64,000 nt of DNA from VYFG01 sp965213885 (GCA_965213885.1 OZ243919.1:1302001-1366000), one strand, 5' to 3'. Shown: positions 45,258 through 54,766, numbered from the stretch's first letter. Translations and numbers: made by a program. The notes: generated from the letters alone by a model not told the origin.

Positions 45258-46049
45258 TCAGTCATGGGCCACGCCGAGATAGGCATCGATCACGTCCTTG
45301 TTGTTGCGGATTTCATCCGGATAACCGTCACCGATCTTCCGGCCATAGTCAAGGACAACGACGCGGTCCGCGATATCCATGACCACTCCCATGTCATGCT
45401 CGATCAGGGCGATGGTGGTGCCGAACTGGTCGTGCACATCCAGCACGAATCTGCACATATCCTCCTTCTCCTCCAGATTCATCCCCGCCATGGGTTCATC
45501 CAGCAACAGAAGCTTTGATTCCGCCGCCAGTGCCCTACCGAGTTCAACCCGCTTCTGCAGACCGTACGGCAACCTGCCAACGGGCGTCTTGCGTATGGGC
45601 TGGATCTCCAGGAAATCGATGATGTGTTCCACCCTTTCGCGGTGGGCAAGTTCCTCCCGTTCCGCTCTGCCCTTCCAGAGTGCCTGCCAGAACAGGTTCT
45701 CATGCATGTGTGTGATACGACCTGTCATCAGGTTGTCCAGGGTGCTCATTCCCCTGAACAGGGCGATGTTCTGGAAGGTACGCGCTATACCCTGGCGGGC
45801 GATCTGGTGCGGTTTCATGGGCCCGCGCAACACTCCGTCAAACCAGATTTCGCCCTCCTGTGGGTGGTAGAAGCCGTTGATCACATTGAGCATGGAGCTC
45901 TTGCCGGCACCGTTGGGGCCGATAATGGCGCGAACCTCGCCCCGGCGGATATCGAAACTGATATCGATCAACGCCTTGACCCCGCCAAAGGAAAGGGAAA
46001 TGTTCCTGAGGTCCAGGAGGATGTCATCCGATGCAGTGGCCGGGTCCAT
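45258..46049 (-). CDS. livG: Branched-chain type ABC transporter ATPase LivG-like
   Basis: ABC ATPase of 263 residues. Walker A GPNGAGKSS is at 44-52, the LivG-type ARTFQNIALFRGMSTLDNL follows near residue 86, the signature region reads LPYGLQKRVELGRAL, and Walker B is LLLLDEPMAGMN. ATG at 46047-46049 is used, 7 bp after the acyl-CoA synthetase gene. Confidence 0.92.
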   Translation of the reverse strand: MDPATASDDILLDLRNISLSFGGVKALIDISFDIRRGEVRAIIGPNGAGKSSMLNVINGFYHPQEGEIWFDGVLRGPMKPHQIARQGIARTFQNIALFRGMSTLDNLMTGRITHMHENLFWQALWKGRAEREELAHRERVEHIIDFLEIQPIRKTPVGRLPYGLQKRVELGRALAAESKLLLLDEPMAGMNLEEKEDMCRFVLDVHDQFGTTIALIEHDMGVVMDIADRVVVLDYGRKIGDGYPDEIRNNKDVIDAYLGVAHD

Positions 46050-46056
46050 CGCTCTG

Positions 46057-48012
46057 TCAGGCGGATTTCGCGACGGTTGGATAGACGGCCACGTCACGGA
46101 TTTTCAGGTCCGCCTCGAGCGCGCCCTTGCGGCCGTCCTCGAAGGTGACTTCCGTACGGATATGGCAGGATTCAAGGCCGTCATACAGTGCATCCACGAG
46201 CACCGCGTACTTGTCCCGGATGATGTTTCTGCGGACCTTCCTGGTCCGTGTCATCTCACCATCGTCAGGGTCCAGTTCCTTGTGCAGGATCAGGAAACGC
46301 CGTATCTGGGAGCCGCTCATCCGGGAGTCACCGGCAAGATCGGCGTTGGTCTGTCGTATGCTTTCCTCCAACATACTGTATACCTCGGGATGTCCGGCCA
46401 GTTCCTGGTAGCTCGAATAGGGTATGTTGTTGCGTTCGGCCCAGTTACCCACCGCATCCAGATCGATATTGATGAACGCGGTCACGAATGCCCGTTCGTG
46501 ACCGAATACCACCACTTCCTTGATATGCGGAAAGAACTTGAGCTTGTTCTCCAGATACTTGGGGGCAAACAGGGACCCGTCAATCAGCCGACCGACATCC
46601 TTTGCCCGGTCGATGATGCGAAGGTGTCCCCTGTCATCGAAATAGCCGGCATCTCCCGTATGCACCCAGCCTGCGTCATCCTTTGTCTCCCGGGTCGCTT
46701 CCTCATTGCGGAAGTAGCTCTGGAACACACCCGGACCGCGATACACCACCTCACCCGCATCGGTGATGCGGATGTCCACACCCGGAGCCGGAACGCCGAC
46801 CGTATCGGCATACACCTCTCCGTCGGGCTGCATGGTAATGAACACGGCAGCCTCGGTCTGACCATACAACTGCTTGATGTTGATGCCGAGTGAGCGGTAG
46901 AAGTCGAAGATTTCGGGGCCAATGGCCTCACCCGCGGTGTAGGCCAGCTTGATCCGGCTGAATCCCATGGTGTTCTTCAGGGGAGCATAGATCAGGAGAT
47001 TGCCAAGCCAGTACCTGAAACGGTCCAGCAGCGGAACCGGCTCCCCGTCGAGTATGCGAATCCCGGTTTCCCTGGCCACCTTCATGAAATAGTGGAACAG
47101 CTTCTGCTTGGTGCGGCCGGCATCCTCCATACGGATCATCACGTGTGTCAGCAGCCCTTCGAACACCCTGGGCGGCGCGAAGTAGTAGGTCGGGCCGATT
47201 TCCCGGAGGTCCGTGGCAACGGTCTCCTCGCTTTCCGGGCAGTTGATGCAGAATCCGGCCACGTAGGCCTGGCCATGCGAGAAGATGTGGTCCCCGACCC
47301 AGGCCATAGGCAGATAGCTCAGTGTTTCCTCCGTCTCGGTGAGGCGGTCGAAATCGACACTGTTGCGGGAGGTGATGATGATATTGTCGTTGGTGAGGAC
47401 CACGCCCTTCGGCTTACCCGTGGTGCCGGAGGTGTAGAGAAAAATGCCGACATCGGAACCACCGCCATTGCCGATGGTTTCGTCCAGCAGTTCCGGTTCC
47501 CTGGACAGGGCTTCCCGGCCCAGATTCTGCACCACGGCGAAATCATGCAGTTTCGCCTGGTCGTATTCCCTCAGTCCCCGCGGATCGTCGTAGATGACCT
47601 GTTCGAGTGTCTCGACGCCCTCGCCCACTTCCAGCACCTTGTCCACCTGCTCCTGGTCCTCGGCCAGGACAAAACGCACACTGGCATGATTGAGAACAAA
47701 CTCCATTTCCTCGGCGACGGAATCAGCATATACCGGCACCGGAATTCCTCCCAGGCACTGGGCAGCCGTAATTCCCCAGTACAGTCGCGGGCGATTGCGG
47801 CCGATGATGGCGAGCTTGTCTCCGGGGGCAAAGCCCAGTTCCCGGAGTCCCGCAGCGAGTGCGAACACCTCTTCCTTGACCTCCTTCCAGGTCCAGGCCT
47901 GCCAGATTCCATATTCCTTTTCCCTGACCGCAGGACGGTCACCAAATCGCTGGGCGTTGAGAATCAGGAGCTTGGGAAATGTATCGGGGGTGCCCGAAAC
48001 AGTGTTCGTCAT
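46057..48012 (-). CDS. AMP-dependent acyl-CoA synthetase (long-chain type)
   Basis: Acyl-CoA ligase of 651 residues. The adenylation motif YTSGTTGKPKGVVLT is near residue 193, GQTEAAVF near 400, and the hinge GDAGYFDDRGHLRIIDR near 460. It belongs to the FadD15-like group. It begins the visible array that continues through livGHMKF, paaK-like, CoA transferase and hydratase, so it probably activates the imported acid. It starts 170 bp from the icmF stop, and its promoter probably lies in that spacer. Confidence 0.9.
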   Translation of the reverse strand: MTNTVSGTPDTFPKLLILNAQRFGDRPAVREKEYGIWQAWTWKEVKEEVFALAAGLRELGFAPGDKLAIIGRNRPRLYWGITAAQCLGGIPVPVYADSVAEEMEFVLNHASVRFVLAEDQEQVDKVLEVGEGVETLEQVIYDDPRGLREYDQAKLHDFAVVQNLGREALSREPELLDETIGNGGGSDVGIFLYTSGTTGKPKGVVLTNDNIIITSRNSVDFDRLTETEETLSYLPMAWVGDHIFSHGQAYVAGFCINCPESEETVATDLREIGPTYYFAPPRVFEGLLTHVMIRMEDAGRTKQKLFHYFMKVARETGIRILDGEPVPLLDRFRYWLGNLLIYAPLKNTMGFSRIKLAYTAGEAIGPEIFDFYRSLGINIKQLYGQTEAAVFITMQPDGEVYADTVGVPAPGVDIRITDAGEVVYRGPGVFQSYFRNEEATRETKDDAGWVHTGDAGYFDDRGHLRIIDRAKDVGRLIDGSLFAPKYLENKLKFFPHIKEVVVFGHERAFVTAFINIDLDAVGNWAERNNIPYSSYQELAGHPEVYSMLEESIRQTNADLAGDSRMSGSQIRRFLILHKELDPDDGEMTRTRKVRRNIIRDKYAVLVDALYDGLESCHIRTEVTFEDGRKGALEADLKIRDVAVYPTVAKSA

Positions 48013-48182
48013 CTCGTATTGGTGCTTGAACGGTCATGTTGGTGATTTGCAGCGCGCAACAGCCAATGCTGGAGGCAACCGGATTACATTGAATCATAGC
48101 GCAGATTGTACCGGGGAACCATTTTTAGACGTAGATCAACTGTGGCATGTCCCACCGACGCTTACCCCCCAACCGTGTCCGG

Positions 48183-51100
48183 CTACATATTCCTGCGGTA
48201 TTGTCCTCCCACCCGGTACAGCGCCCCTGAAATCTGGCCGAGGGAGCAGTGCCGGACCGCATGCATCAGTTCAGTGAATACATTCCGGTTCTCCAGCACG
48301 GCCAGCCGAACCCGTTCGAGTGCGGGTTCCGCGTGATCCCGATGACGCTCATGAAATTCCCTCAAGCGGCGGATCTGGCTTTTCTTCTCGTCGTCGCTGG
48401 ACCTCGCCAGGGCGATATCACGCCGATCTCCTTCCCCCTCCTTCAGGAAGGTATTGACACCGATGATGGGCATTGAGCCATCATGCTTTCGATGCTCGTA
48501 CTCCATGGACTCATCCTGAATCTTCCCCCGCTGGTACCCGGTCTCCATCGCACCCAGCACACCACCGCGTTCGGAGATTCGGTCAAATTCCACCAGCACG
48601 GCTTCCTCCACCAGTTCGGTCAATTCGTCAATGATGAAACTGCCCTGATTCGGATTCTCGTTTCCGGCAAGCCCCCATTCATTGTCGATGATGAGCTGTA
48701 TTGCCAGCGCCCGCCGAACCGATTCCCCGGTGGGTGTGGTAATGGCCTCGTCAAAGGCATTGGTGTGCAGGCTGTTGCAATGGTCGTAGACAGCGATCAG
48801 CGCCTGGAGCGTGGTACGGATATCATTGAAGTCCATTTCCTGGGCATGGAGCGACCGTCCCGAGGTCTGGATATGGTACTTGAGTTTCTGCGAGCGCTCG
48901 TTGGCGCCATACCGCTCCCGCATGGCCACCGCCCAGATCCGGCGGGCCACCCGCCCCATCACGGTGTATTCCGGGTCCATTCCATTGCTGAAGAAAAACG
49001 ACAGGTTGGGGGCGAAGTCGTCGATATCCATGCCGCGGGCGAGATAGGTTTCCACGAAGGTGAAACCATTCGCCAGGGTGAAGGCCAGCTGGGAGATAGG
49101 ATTGGCCCCGGCTTCGGCTATGTGGTATCCGGAGATGGAAACCGAGTAGAAGTTCCGTACCCTGTGCTCCACGAAATACTCCTGGATATCGCCCATCAGC
49201 TTGAGCGCGAACTCCGTGGAGAAGATACAGGTATTCTGGCCCTGGTCCTCTTTCAGGATATCGGCCTGCACGGTTCCACGGGCGTTTTCCAACGTCCACC
49301 GGCGCACCGAGGACGCCTCGTCCTCACTGGGTTCCCGGCCATGGTGCTCCCTGAACTTGTCCAGCTGCTGCTCGATGGCCGCGTTCAGAAACATTGCCAG
49401 AATGATCGGTGCCGGGCCGTTGATGGTCATGGACACGGAAGTCATGGGATCGCACAGATCAAAACCGTCGTACAGCACCCTGATGTCATCCAGGGTGGCG
49501 ATGGACACCCCGGAGTTGCCGATCTTGCCGTAGATGTCCGGACGATCGTCCGGGTCACAGCCGTACAGTGTCACCGAATCGAAGGCGGTTGACAGCCGCT
49601 TTGCCTCGGCGTGTGCCGAAAGCTGCCGGAAGCGTCGGTTGGTCCGAAAAGCGTCGCCCTCGCCGGCGAACATCCGGGTGGGCGCCTCGTTGTCACGCTT
49701 GAGCGGAAACACACCGGCGGTAAACGGGAAACTACCCGGGAGATTTTCCAGCAACAGCCACTTGAGCAATTCGCCCTGGTCCTCGAAAGACGGCAGGGCG
49801 ATGCGTGGAAGACGGGTGCCCGAAAGCGTGGTCCGGGCCAGGGGGCTGCGGCTCTCCCGGTCGCGAACCCGGGTGACCAGTTCATCACGCCGGTAGGCAT
49901 CCCGGCGCTCCGGCCACTCCGCGAGAACCCGCCGCGCCTCCTCACCCAGGGACTGTTCCCGTTCCATGGACAGGGATACCAGGGCTTCCGGTACGGTTTC
50001 GCCCGCGGCTTCCAGCATCGATATCGACGCCAGCAACTGCTGGCGCTCCCTGGCAAGGGCCGACTGCTTCCGGACACCTGCCTTGTAGTCCCGCAAGGTA
50101 TCGGCTATTTCGCTCAGATAGCGTACCCGTGCCGGGGGGATCAGCATGACCTCATCGGTTGGGTGCCGGATATCCCTCCGCGGCAGGGCGTCGTCAGTGA
50201 CCTTCAGGCCAATGGCGGACAGCCGGTCCAGGATTTCATGATACAGGGCGGTCATGCCACTGTCGTTGAACCGTGCGGCCATGGTGCCGAAAACCGGCAT
50301 CGATTCCGGGGACTCATCGAAGGCCCGGCGGTTTCGCCGAACCTGCTTGCAGACGTCACGATAGGCGTCCGGGGCTCCCTTGCGGTCGAACTTGTTGATT
50401 GCCACCACATCCGCGAAATCCAGCATGTCGATCTTTTCTAGCTGGCTCTGGGCACCGTATTCCGGGGTCATGACGTACAGGGACAGGTCCACCAATCCGT
50501 CGATGGCCGTATTGCCCTGGCCAATGCCGGGAGTTTCCACCAGCACCAGGTCGAAACCGGCCACCTGGCAAGCCGCGATCATATCCGCCATGGTGGCGGG
50601 CAGCTCGGATGCGGACTCCCGGGTGGCCATCGAGCGCATGAAAATATTCGGATGGGCAATGGCGTTCATCCGGATGCGGTCCCCCAGCAATGCTCCGCCG
50701 GTACGTCGCCGGGAGGGGTCCGCGGCAACCAGGGCAATCCTGAGCGTCTCGTTCTGGCCCAGGCGGAAACGGAGGATCAGTTCATCCGTGAGCGAGGATT
50801 TGCCGGCGCCGCCGGTGCCGGTTATGCCCAGTACCGGAGCCGGGTTGTCCAGCGACGCCGCCCTGTCCCGCAGGGAGCGCAGTCCTGATTCTCCGATGGC
50901 GCCGTTTTCCAGCGCGGTGAGATAATGCGCCAGTGGACGCCAGTTCGCGGCGGACAGTCCTTCCGGGTCCTGCGGCGCCCTGGCTCCCGGGTCAAAGAGG
51001 CTGAGCGCAATGGTTTCCCGGATCATTCCCTCGAGCCCCATGGACTGGCCATCCTCGGGGGAATACACCCGGGTGACGCCGTAGTTCTCGAGTTCCCGGA

Positions 51101-51452
51101 TCTCCCCGGGGACGATCACGCCGCCGCCGCCGGCAAAGACCCGGATATCCTCCCCTCCCCGCTCACGCAGCATGTCCACCATGTATTTGAGATTCTCGAT
51201 GTGGCCGCCCTGGTAGGAGCTTACCGCGATGGCCTGCGCGTCCTCCTGCAGTGCGGCAGTAACGATATCCTCCACGGAACGGTTGTGTCCCAGATGTATG
51301 ACCTCGGCACCGCAGTCCTGGAGGATCCGGCGCATGATGTTGATGGCAGCGTCATGTCCATCGAACAAGCTGGCCGCGGTGATGAAGCGGACATGAAGAA
51401 TATCGCCGTCACGATCTGGACCGGGGGTCGAGGGCTGGAGCTTTTCGAGCAT
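48183..51452 (-). CDS. icmF: Fused isobutyryl-CoA mutase IcmF
   Basis: B12-dependent acyl-CoA mutase of 1089 residues that interconverts isobutyryl-CoA and n-butyryl-CoA. Domains in order: the B12-binding domain with DGHDAAIN (His33 as lower ligand, residues 31-38) and the SSYQGGH motif near 80; a MeaB-type GTPase chaperone with P-loop GTGGAGKSS (212-220); then the mutase barrel from about residue 530 with STAFDSVTLYG, MTSVSMTINGPAP and TSGRSLHAQEMDFNDIRTTLQ-type segments. The fused layout rules out ordinary methylmalonyl-CoA mutase. No separate meaB is needed. It is divergent from a MerR regulator with a palindromic operator between them. Confidence 0.94.
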   Translation of the reverse strand: MLEKLQPSTPGPDRDGDILHVRFITAASLFDGHDAAINIMRRILQDCGAEVIHLGHNRSVEDIVTAALQEDAQAIAVSSYQGGHIENLKYMVDMLRERGGEDIRVFAGGGGVIVPGEIRELENYGVTRVYSPEDGQSMGLEGMIRETIALSLFDPGARAPQDPEGLSAANWRPLAHYLTALENGAIGESGLRSLRDRAASLDNPAPVLGITGTGGAGKSSLTDELILRFRLGQNETLRIALVAADPSRRRTGGALLGDRIRMNAIAHPNIFMRSMATRESASELPATMADMIAACQVAGFDLVLVETPGIGQGNTAIDGLVDLSLYVMTPEYGAQSQLEKIDMLDFADVVAINKFDRKGAPDAYRDVCKQVRRNRRAFDESPESMPVFGTMAARFNDSGMTALYHEILDRLSAIGLKVTDDALPRRDIRHPTDEVMLIPPARVRYLSEIADTLRDYKAGVRKQSALARERQQLLASISMLEAAGETVPEALVSLSMEREQSLGEEARRVLAEWPERRDAYRRDELVTRVRDRESRSPLARTTLSGTRLPRIALPSFEDQGELLKWLLLENLPGSFPFTAGVFPLKRDNEAPTRMFAGEGDAFRTNRRFRQLSAHAEAKRLSTAFDSVTLYGCDPDDRPDIYGKIGNSGVSIATLDDIRVLYDGFDLCDPMTSVSMTINGPAPIILAMFLNAAIEQQLDKFREHHGREPSEDEASSVRRWTLENARGTVQADILKEDQGQNTCIFSTEFALKLMGDIQEYFVEHRVRNFYSVSISGYHIAEAGANPISQLAFTLANGFTFVETYLARGMDIDDFAPNLSFFFSNGMDPEYTVMGRVARRIWAVAMRERYGANERSQKLKYHIQTSGRSLHAQEMDFNDIRTTLQALIAVYDHCNSLHTNAFDEAITTPTGESVRRALAIQLIIDNEWGLAGNENPNQGSFIIDELTELVEEAVLVEFDRISERGGVLGAMETGYQRGKIQDESMEYEHRKHDGSMPIIGVNTFLKEGEGDRRDIALARSSDDEKKSQIRRLREFHERHRDHAEPALERVRLAVLENRNVFTELMHAVRHCSLGQISGALYRVGGQYRRNM

Positions 51453-51491
51453 GATGGAACTGGTCCGGGGCAGAATTTAAGTGTCGCATGC

Positions 51492-51505
51492 CGTTTACGT
51501 AAACG
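51492..51505. promoter_or_regulatory. Perfect 14-bp palindrome, likely MerR/LiuR operator
   Basis: CGTTTACGTAAACG is exactly self-complementary and sits in the 78-bp spacer between the divergent icmF and merR starts. MerR-family regulators bind dyads in such promoters, and published LiuR motifs contain ACGTAAACGTCAA-like sequence, which continues here on the right side. Confidence 0.7.
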
Positions 51506-51530
51506 TCAATAATCCGTACACTGTATCTCC

Positions 51531-51929
51531 ATGACGAGCCGCTATAACATTTCCTGCCTGGCCGAACAGTTCGACATCACCGCGCGCACCATCCGTTTCT
51601 ACGAGGACCAGGGGCTGTTGGCTCCGGAGCGCGATGGCACCCGGCGTGTTTACCGGGAACGGGACCGGGTCCGGCTGAGACTGATTCTGCGTGCGAAGAG
51701 ACTGGGATTCAGCCTGGCGGAAATACGGGAAACCCTGGAACTCTATGACAGCGAATCGGGGGAAGAGGCCCAGTTGCGTTACGTGCTCTGGGTAATCAGC
51801 AAGCACAGGGCAGTCCTGCTCCAGCAACAGGAGGATATTCGCCACGTCCTGGAGGACATGGCGCAGGTGGAACAGCGCATCCTGGACAGGATGCAGTCTT
51901 CTGAACAATCATCCCCCAACCCCAACTGA
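51531..51929 (+). CDS. MerR-family regulator, LiuR-like
   Basis: Regulator of 132 residues. The N-terminal MerR winged helix reads YNISCLAEQFDITARTIRFY (residues 5-24) and EDQGLLAPERDGTRRVYRERD (25-45), followed by LRAKRLGFSLAEIRETLELYD. These are close to LiuR, which controls branched-chain amino acid and acyl-CoA breakdown. The rest is a coiled-coil helix and no metal-binding cysteines are seen at the C-terminus. The ligand may be an acyl-CoA. It is followed 11 bp later by the transhydrogenase gene and faces icmF. Confidence 0.87.
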   Translation: MTSRYNISCLAEQFDITARTIRFYEDQGLLAPERDGTRRVYRERDRVRLRLILRAKRLGFSLAEIRETLELYDSESGEEAQLRYVLWVISKHRAVLLQQQEDIRHVLEDMAQVEQRILDRMQSSEQSSPNPN

Positions 51930-51940
51930 CCGTAAGCGAG

Positions 51941-53245
51941 ATGCCCTGCCAGTATTTTTCTCCCTGTGAACATGGTGCCGGAACCTTCACCGTCATGATG
52001 CCCAAGCTCACCTTCGGGCGGGGGTGCCTGTCCGAACTCGGTGAGCGCGCCAGGGGCCGTGGATTTTCCCGGGTGGCCCTGTTTACCGACCCCCACCTGC
52101 GTGACGGCCCCTACGTGGATACCGCGCTGTCCGGATTGAGGAAAGCCGGCATCGATGTCGCGGTGTTCTCTGACATTCGGATCGAACCTGACGACAGAAC
52201 CATCATTGCCGCAGCGGAATTCCTCCGCGGGGGCAGTTTCGATGGAGTGGTTTCGGTCGGTGGCGGTTCGACCATGGACACCGCGAAGGCAGGCATGGTC
52301 TACGCACTCTATCCGGCGGAATTCACCGAGTATTTCGGCCACCCTGTGGGACCCGGCCGACCCGTGCCCGGCCCCCTGCTGCCCCATATCGCCTGTCCCA
52401 CCACGTCCGGAACCGGTTCCGAGTGCACATCGGTGTCGGTCATCCGGCTTGGTGATCTCAACACGAAATTCGTCCTCGGGTCTTTGCATCTGTTGCCGGT
52501 CGAGGCCCTGGTGGACCCGGCGTGCACCGATACGCTGCCGGCCAATGTCATCGCGTCTACGGGCTACGACCTGATGTGTCACGCCATCGAATGCTATACG
52601 GCCAAGGCCTACACCCGTTGGGACCCGGTGGCAGATCCGAATGGCCGCACCCTGTTGCAGGGTGCGAATCCCTGGAGTGACATGGCGGCCAGACGGGCCC
52701 TGGAGATCGTCGACGCATATCTGGTTCGTGGTGTCAGTGACGCCACGGACAGCGAGGCCCGGGACCACCTCATGTGGGGAGCCACCCTGGCAGGAATGGC
52801 CTTCGGGAACAGCGGTACCCACCTGCCTCATGCCATGTCCTACGGGGTGACCCACCTGATGGACAATGTCACCACCGAAGGGTACCGGGTGACATCGCCC
52901 TTCATCCCCCACGGCATCAGCGTGGTAATCAACGCCCCGGCCATCTTCCGGTTTCTCGCCGGGGGCGCTCCAGGGCGCCACCTGGAGGCGGCGTCTTATC
53001 TGGGTGCCGAAACAGGCGGTGCTGGAACGGATGATGCCGGGGAAATCGTCGCTGACAGGATGATCCGGCTGATGCGGGACACGCATGCACCCAATGGGCT
53101 CAGCGGGGTCGGCTTCGGACCGGACGACATCGGGAATCTCGCGGCGTCATCCATCCGCCAAACCCGGGCCATCAACAATGCCCCGCGCGTTGCCGATCTG
53201 CAGGACATGGAAAATATCTATTCGGATTCAATTAGTTACTGGTAG
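51941..53245 (+). CDS. Hydroxyacid-oxoacid transhydrogenase (iron-containing alcohol dehydrogenase family)
   Basis: Iron-dependent dehydrogenase of 434 residues. GGGSTMDTAKA near residue 105 is the nucleotide-binding motif, CPTTSGTGSECTS follows near 150, and metal ligands come from STGYDLMCHAIECY, GNSGTHLPHAMSYG and FIPHGISVV. The sequence is like ADHFE1-type hydroxyacid-oxoacid transhydrogenase, which oxidises 4-hydroxybutyrate to succinic semialdehyde with 2-oxoglutarate as acceptor. Its position next to a LiuR-like regulator and IcmF suggests a four-carbon acid route, but this is inferred. Confidence 0.83.
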   Translation: MPCQYFSPCEHGAGTFTVMMPKLTFGRGCLSELGERARGRGFSRVALFTDPHLRDGPYVDTALSGLRKAGIDVAVFSDIRIEPDDRTIIAAAEFLRGGSFDGVVSVGGGSTMDTAKAGMVYALYPAEFTEYFGHPVGPGRPVPGPLLPHIACPTTSGTGSECTSVSVIRLGDLNTKFVLGSLHLLPVEALVDPACTDTLPANVIASTGYDLMCHAIECYTAKAYTRWDPVADPNGRTLLQGANPWSDMAARRALEIVDAYLVRGVSDATDSEARDHLMWGATLAGMAFGNSGTHLPHAMSYGVTHLMDNVTTEGYRVTSPFIPHGISVVINAPAIFRFLAGGAPGRHLEAASYLGAETGGAGTDDAGEIVADRMIRLMRDTHAPNGLSGVGFGPDDIGNLAASSIRQTRAINNAPRVADLQDMENIYSDSISYW

Positions 53246-53732
53246 TCCTGATATCCATACAGCACCCGATGAAGGGACCGGGGGGGTAAGCGTTCGCTCT
53301 GAGGGGGATGGATAAAGACCCTCTGACGGTTTCGGCGGGTGCGGTTGAGGAGTGTGTTGCCGAGGCACCGCTTGGCTTACCGATTGAGGGTTCGTTTCCA
53401 GTCCTTTCTGAGCGGTCGCAGCCAGATGGCCTTTTTCGGCCTGTCCCGTTTCGTGTGCCGGTCGTAGCACCCACGGCCCTGGGTCCAAACCAATAACTGC
53501 CGGTGCTCCAAGGCCTCTGCAGACATATGGACCTACCACTCCGAGTGGTCAGATCGCTGAATCCCGGCAAGACACTGATATTAAAGTGATATATCGCTCC
53601 TATTTTGCGAAGTTCGAACAGTCCATTACAATGGCTGGTGGATTGAATCTAACAGTTGATGCCCATGTTTGACGGCGGCGATCATTTTTCGGGATCGGCG
53701 GTCCAGACGAAGGGCTTGGGATCATCATTGGT
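53246..53732. other. Intergenic region at start of accessory patch, nothing recognised
   Basis: About 490 bp. It has a G8 run near 53280 and no frame I can assign. Composition falls towards AT in its second half. It may contain the left boundary of the inserted segment. Confidence 0.4.
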
Positions 53733-54134
53733 ATGCCAAAAACAGCAGAAGAACGACTGAACGCGGACAAGAAACATAAGATCGTGATCCTTCCCTCTGA
53801 TTTTGCAGGGATCAAGAAAGGTCAGAAGATGTTCGTGGCGACGCCGAAGATTGTTGACGAATACATTAGGCGTATCCCGGTAGGCGAAACGCGCTCGATC
53901 ACACGCATGCGGAACGAACTCGCACGTCGAAGAAAATGTGACGGAATGTGCCCTGTGTCGACAGCGATTTTCGTCAGAATTGCAGCGCAAGCGGCGCTCG
54001 AACGTTTGGAGGCCGGTGCGGACTTGGCAGATGTCTCTCCGTTCTGGCGAATTGTGGAGCCTGAAAGCAAGATAGCGAAGAAACTGAGTGTTGATAGCCA
54101 GTGGATTGCAGATAGGCGGGCGGCAGAACAATGA
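53733..54134 (+). CDS. Uncharacterised protein, possibly MGMT-like
   Basis: Protein of 133 residues starting MPKTAEERLNADKKHKIVIL. Segments DFAGIKKGQKMFVATPKIVDE (residues 29-49) and CPVSTAIFVRIAAQAALE (73-90) look conserved and remind me of the DNA-binding domain of methylguanine methyltransferase-like proteins, but the alkyl-acceptor motif PCHR is absent, so repair activity is not implied. GC and codon use are lower than in neighbours, which suggests recent transfer. It overlaps the next gene by four bases (ATGA). Confidence 0.6.
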   Translation: MPKTAEERLNADKKHKIVILPSDFAGIKKGQKMFVATPKIVDEYIRRIPVGETRSITRMRNELARRRKCDGMCPVSTAIFVRIAAQAALERLEAGADLADVSPFWRIVEPESKIAKKLSVDSQWIADRRAAEQ

Positions 54135-54733
54135 TCCGGTTTGCAATCCCAATCGCTGTTCTAATCACGTGTTGGATCGCTTTGCTGCTCATCCCGAAAA
54201 CCAACAGCGTAACCAAGTCCATTCGGTTTGATGCGGATATCGAAGATGTTTGGGATATCTACACAACACCAGAAGACCAGAAGCAGTGGCGCGAAGATGT
54301 CGGCGAAGTCAGGATGGCTGATGATGGCCGTTCTTGGTCTGAGACTTTGGAGCCCACTGGTATGGTCATCAACTTCCAGATCGTAGAGAAGAACCGACCT
54401 GAGACGTTTGTCCTAGCGACTGGTTCCCCTGGCAGTTTCAAGGGACAGTATTCGGCGAAGTTCACAAGAGACGGCAACTCTACCATTGGCACATTCACCG
54501 AGACAGCAACGGCCATAGGAATGGTCCCACGTGTCATGCGATTTCTATTCTTTGATCAAATGAAGTTCATTGAGGCTTATGCCGATGCAGTGAAAAAAGG
54601 AACTACGCAGACGGAATGCTGGGTGATGTCGTTGCTATGTCGATTTGGCTTGTCCGCCCAAAGCGGCCTTCGGTGTACCGTACAGCATCCTGGAAATTGG
54701 GTTCTCCCGACACCTTCGCCGCATGTTACCTGA
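54131..54733 (+). CDS. SRPBCC (START-like) protein with altered C-terminus
   Basis: Protein of 200 residues. A hydrophobic N-terminal segment (about residues 3-23) precedes a SRPBCC-type domain (SIRFDADIEDVWDIYTTPEDQ, residues 30-50, is the usual start; the FIEAYADAVKKG helix near 163 is the usual end). After about residue 160 the sequence (CWVMSLLCRFGLSAQ and on) does not look like this family, so the 3' end is probably fused to unrelated sequence near 54617. Codon use is AT-richer than the surroundings. It is coupled to the previous gene by an ATGA overlap. Confidence 0.65.
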   Translation: MIRFAIPIAVLITCWIALLLIPKTNSVTKSIRFDADIEDVWDIYTTPEDQKQWREDVGEVRMADDGRSWSETLEPTGMVINFQIVEKNRPETFVLATGSPGSFKGQYSAKFTRDGNSTIGTFTETATAIGMVPRVMRFLFFDQMKFIEAYADAVKKGTTQTECWVMSLLCRFGLSAQSGLRCTVQHPGNWVLPTPSPHVT

Positions 54734-54766
54734 ATGTCCGGTGTTGCCGCCACACGTTCATCGGCA

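Noticed and set aside
43224..45518. Very long open frame on the plus strand (over 700 codons).
   Set aside because: It is antisense to livM and livH, rich in His, Gln and Asp as expected of a mirror frame, and has no family signature.
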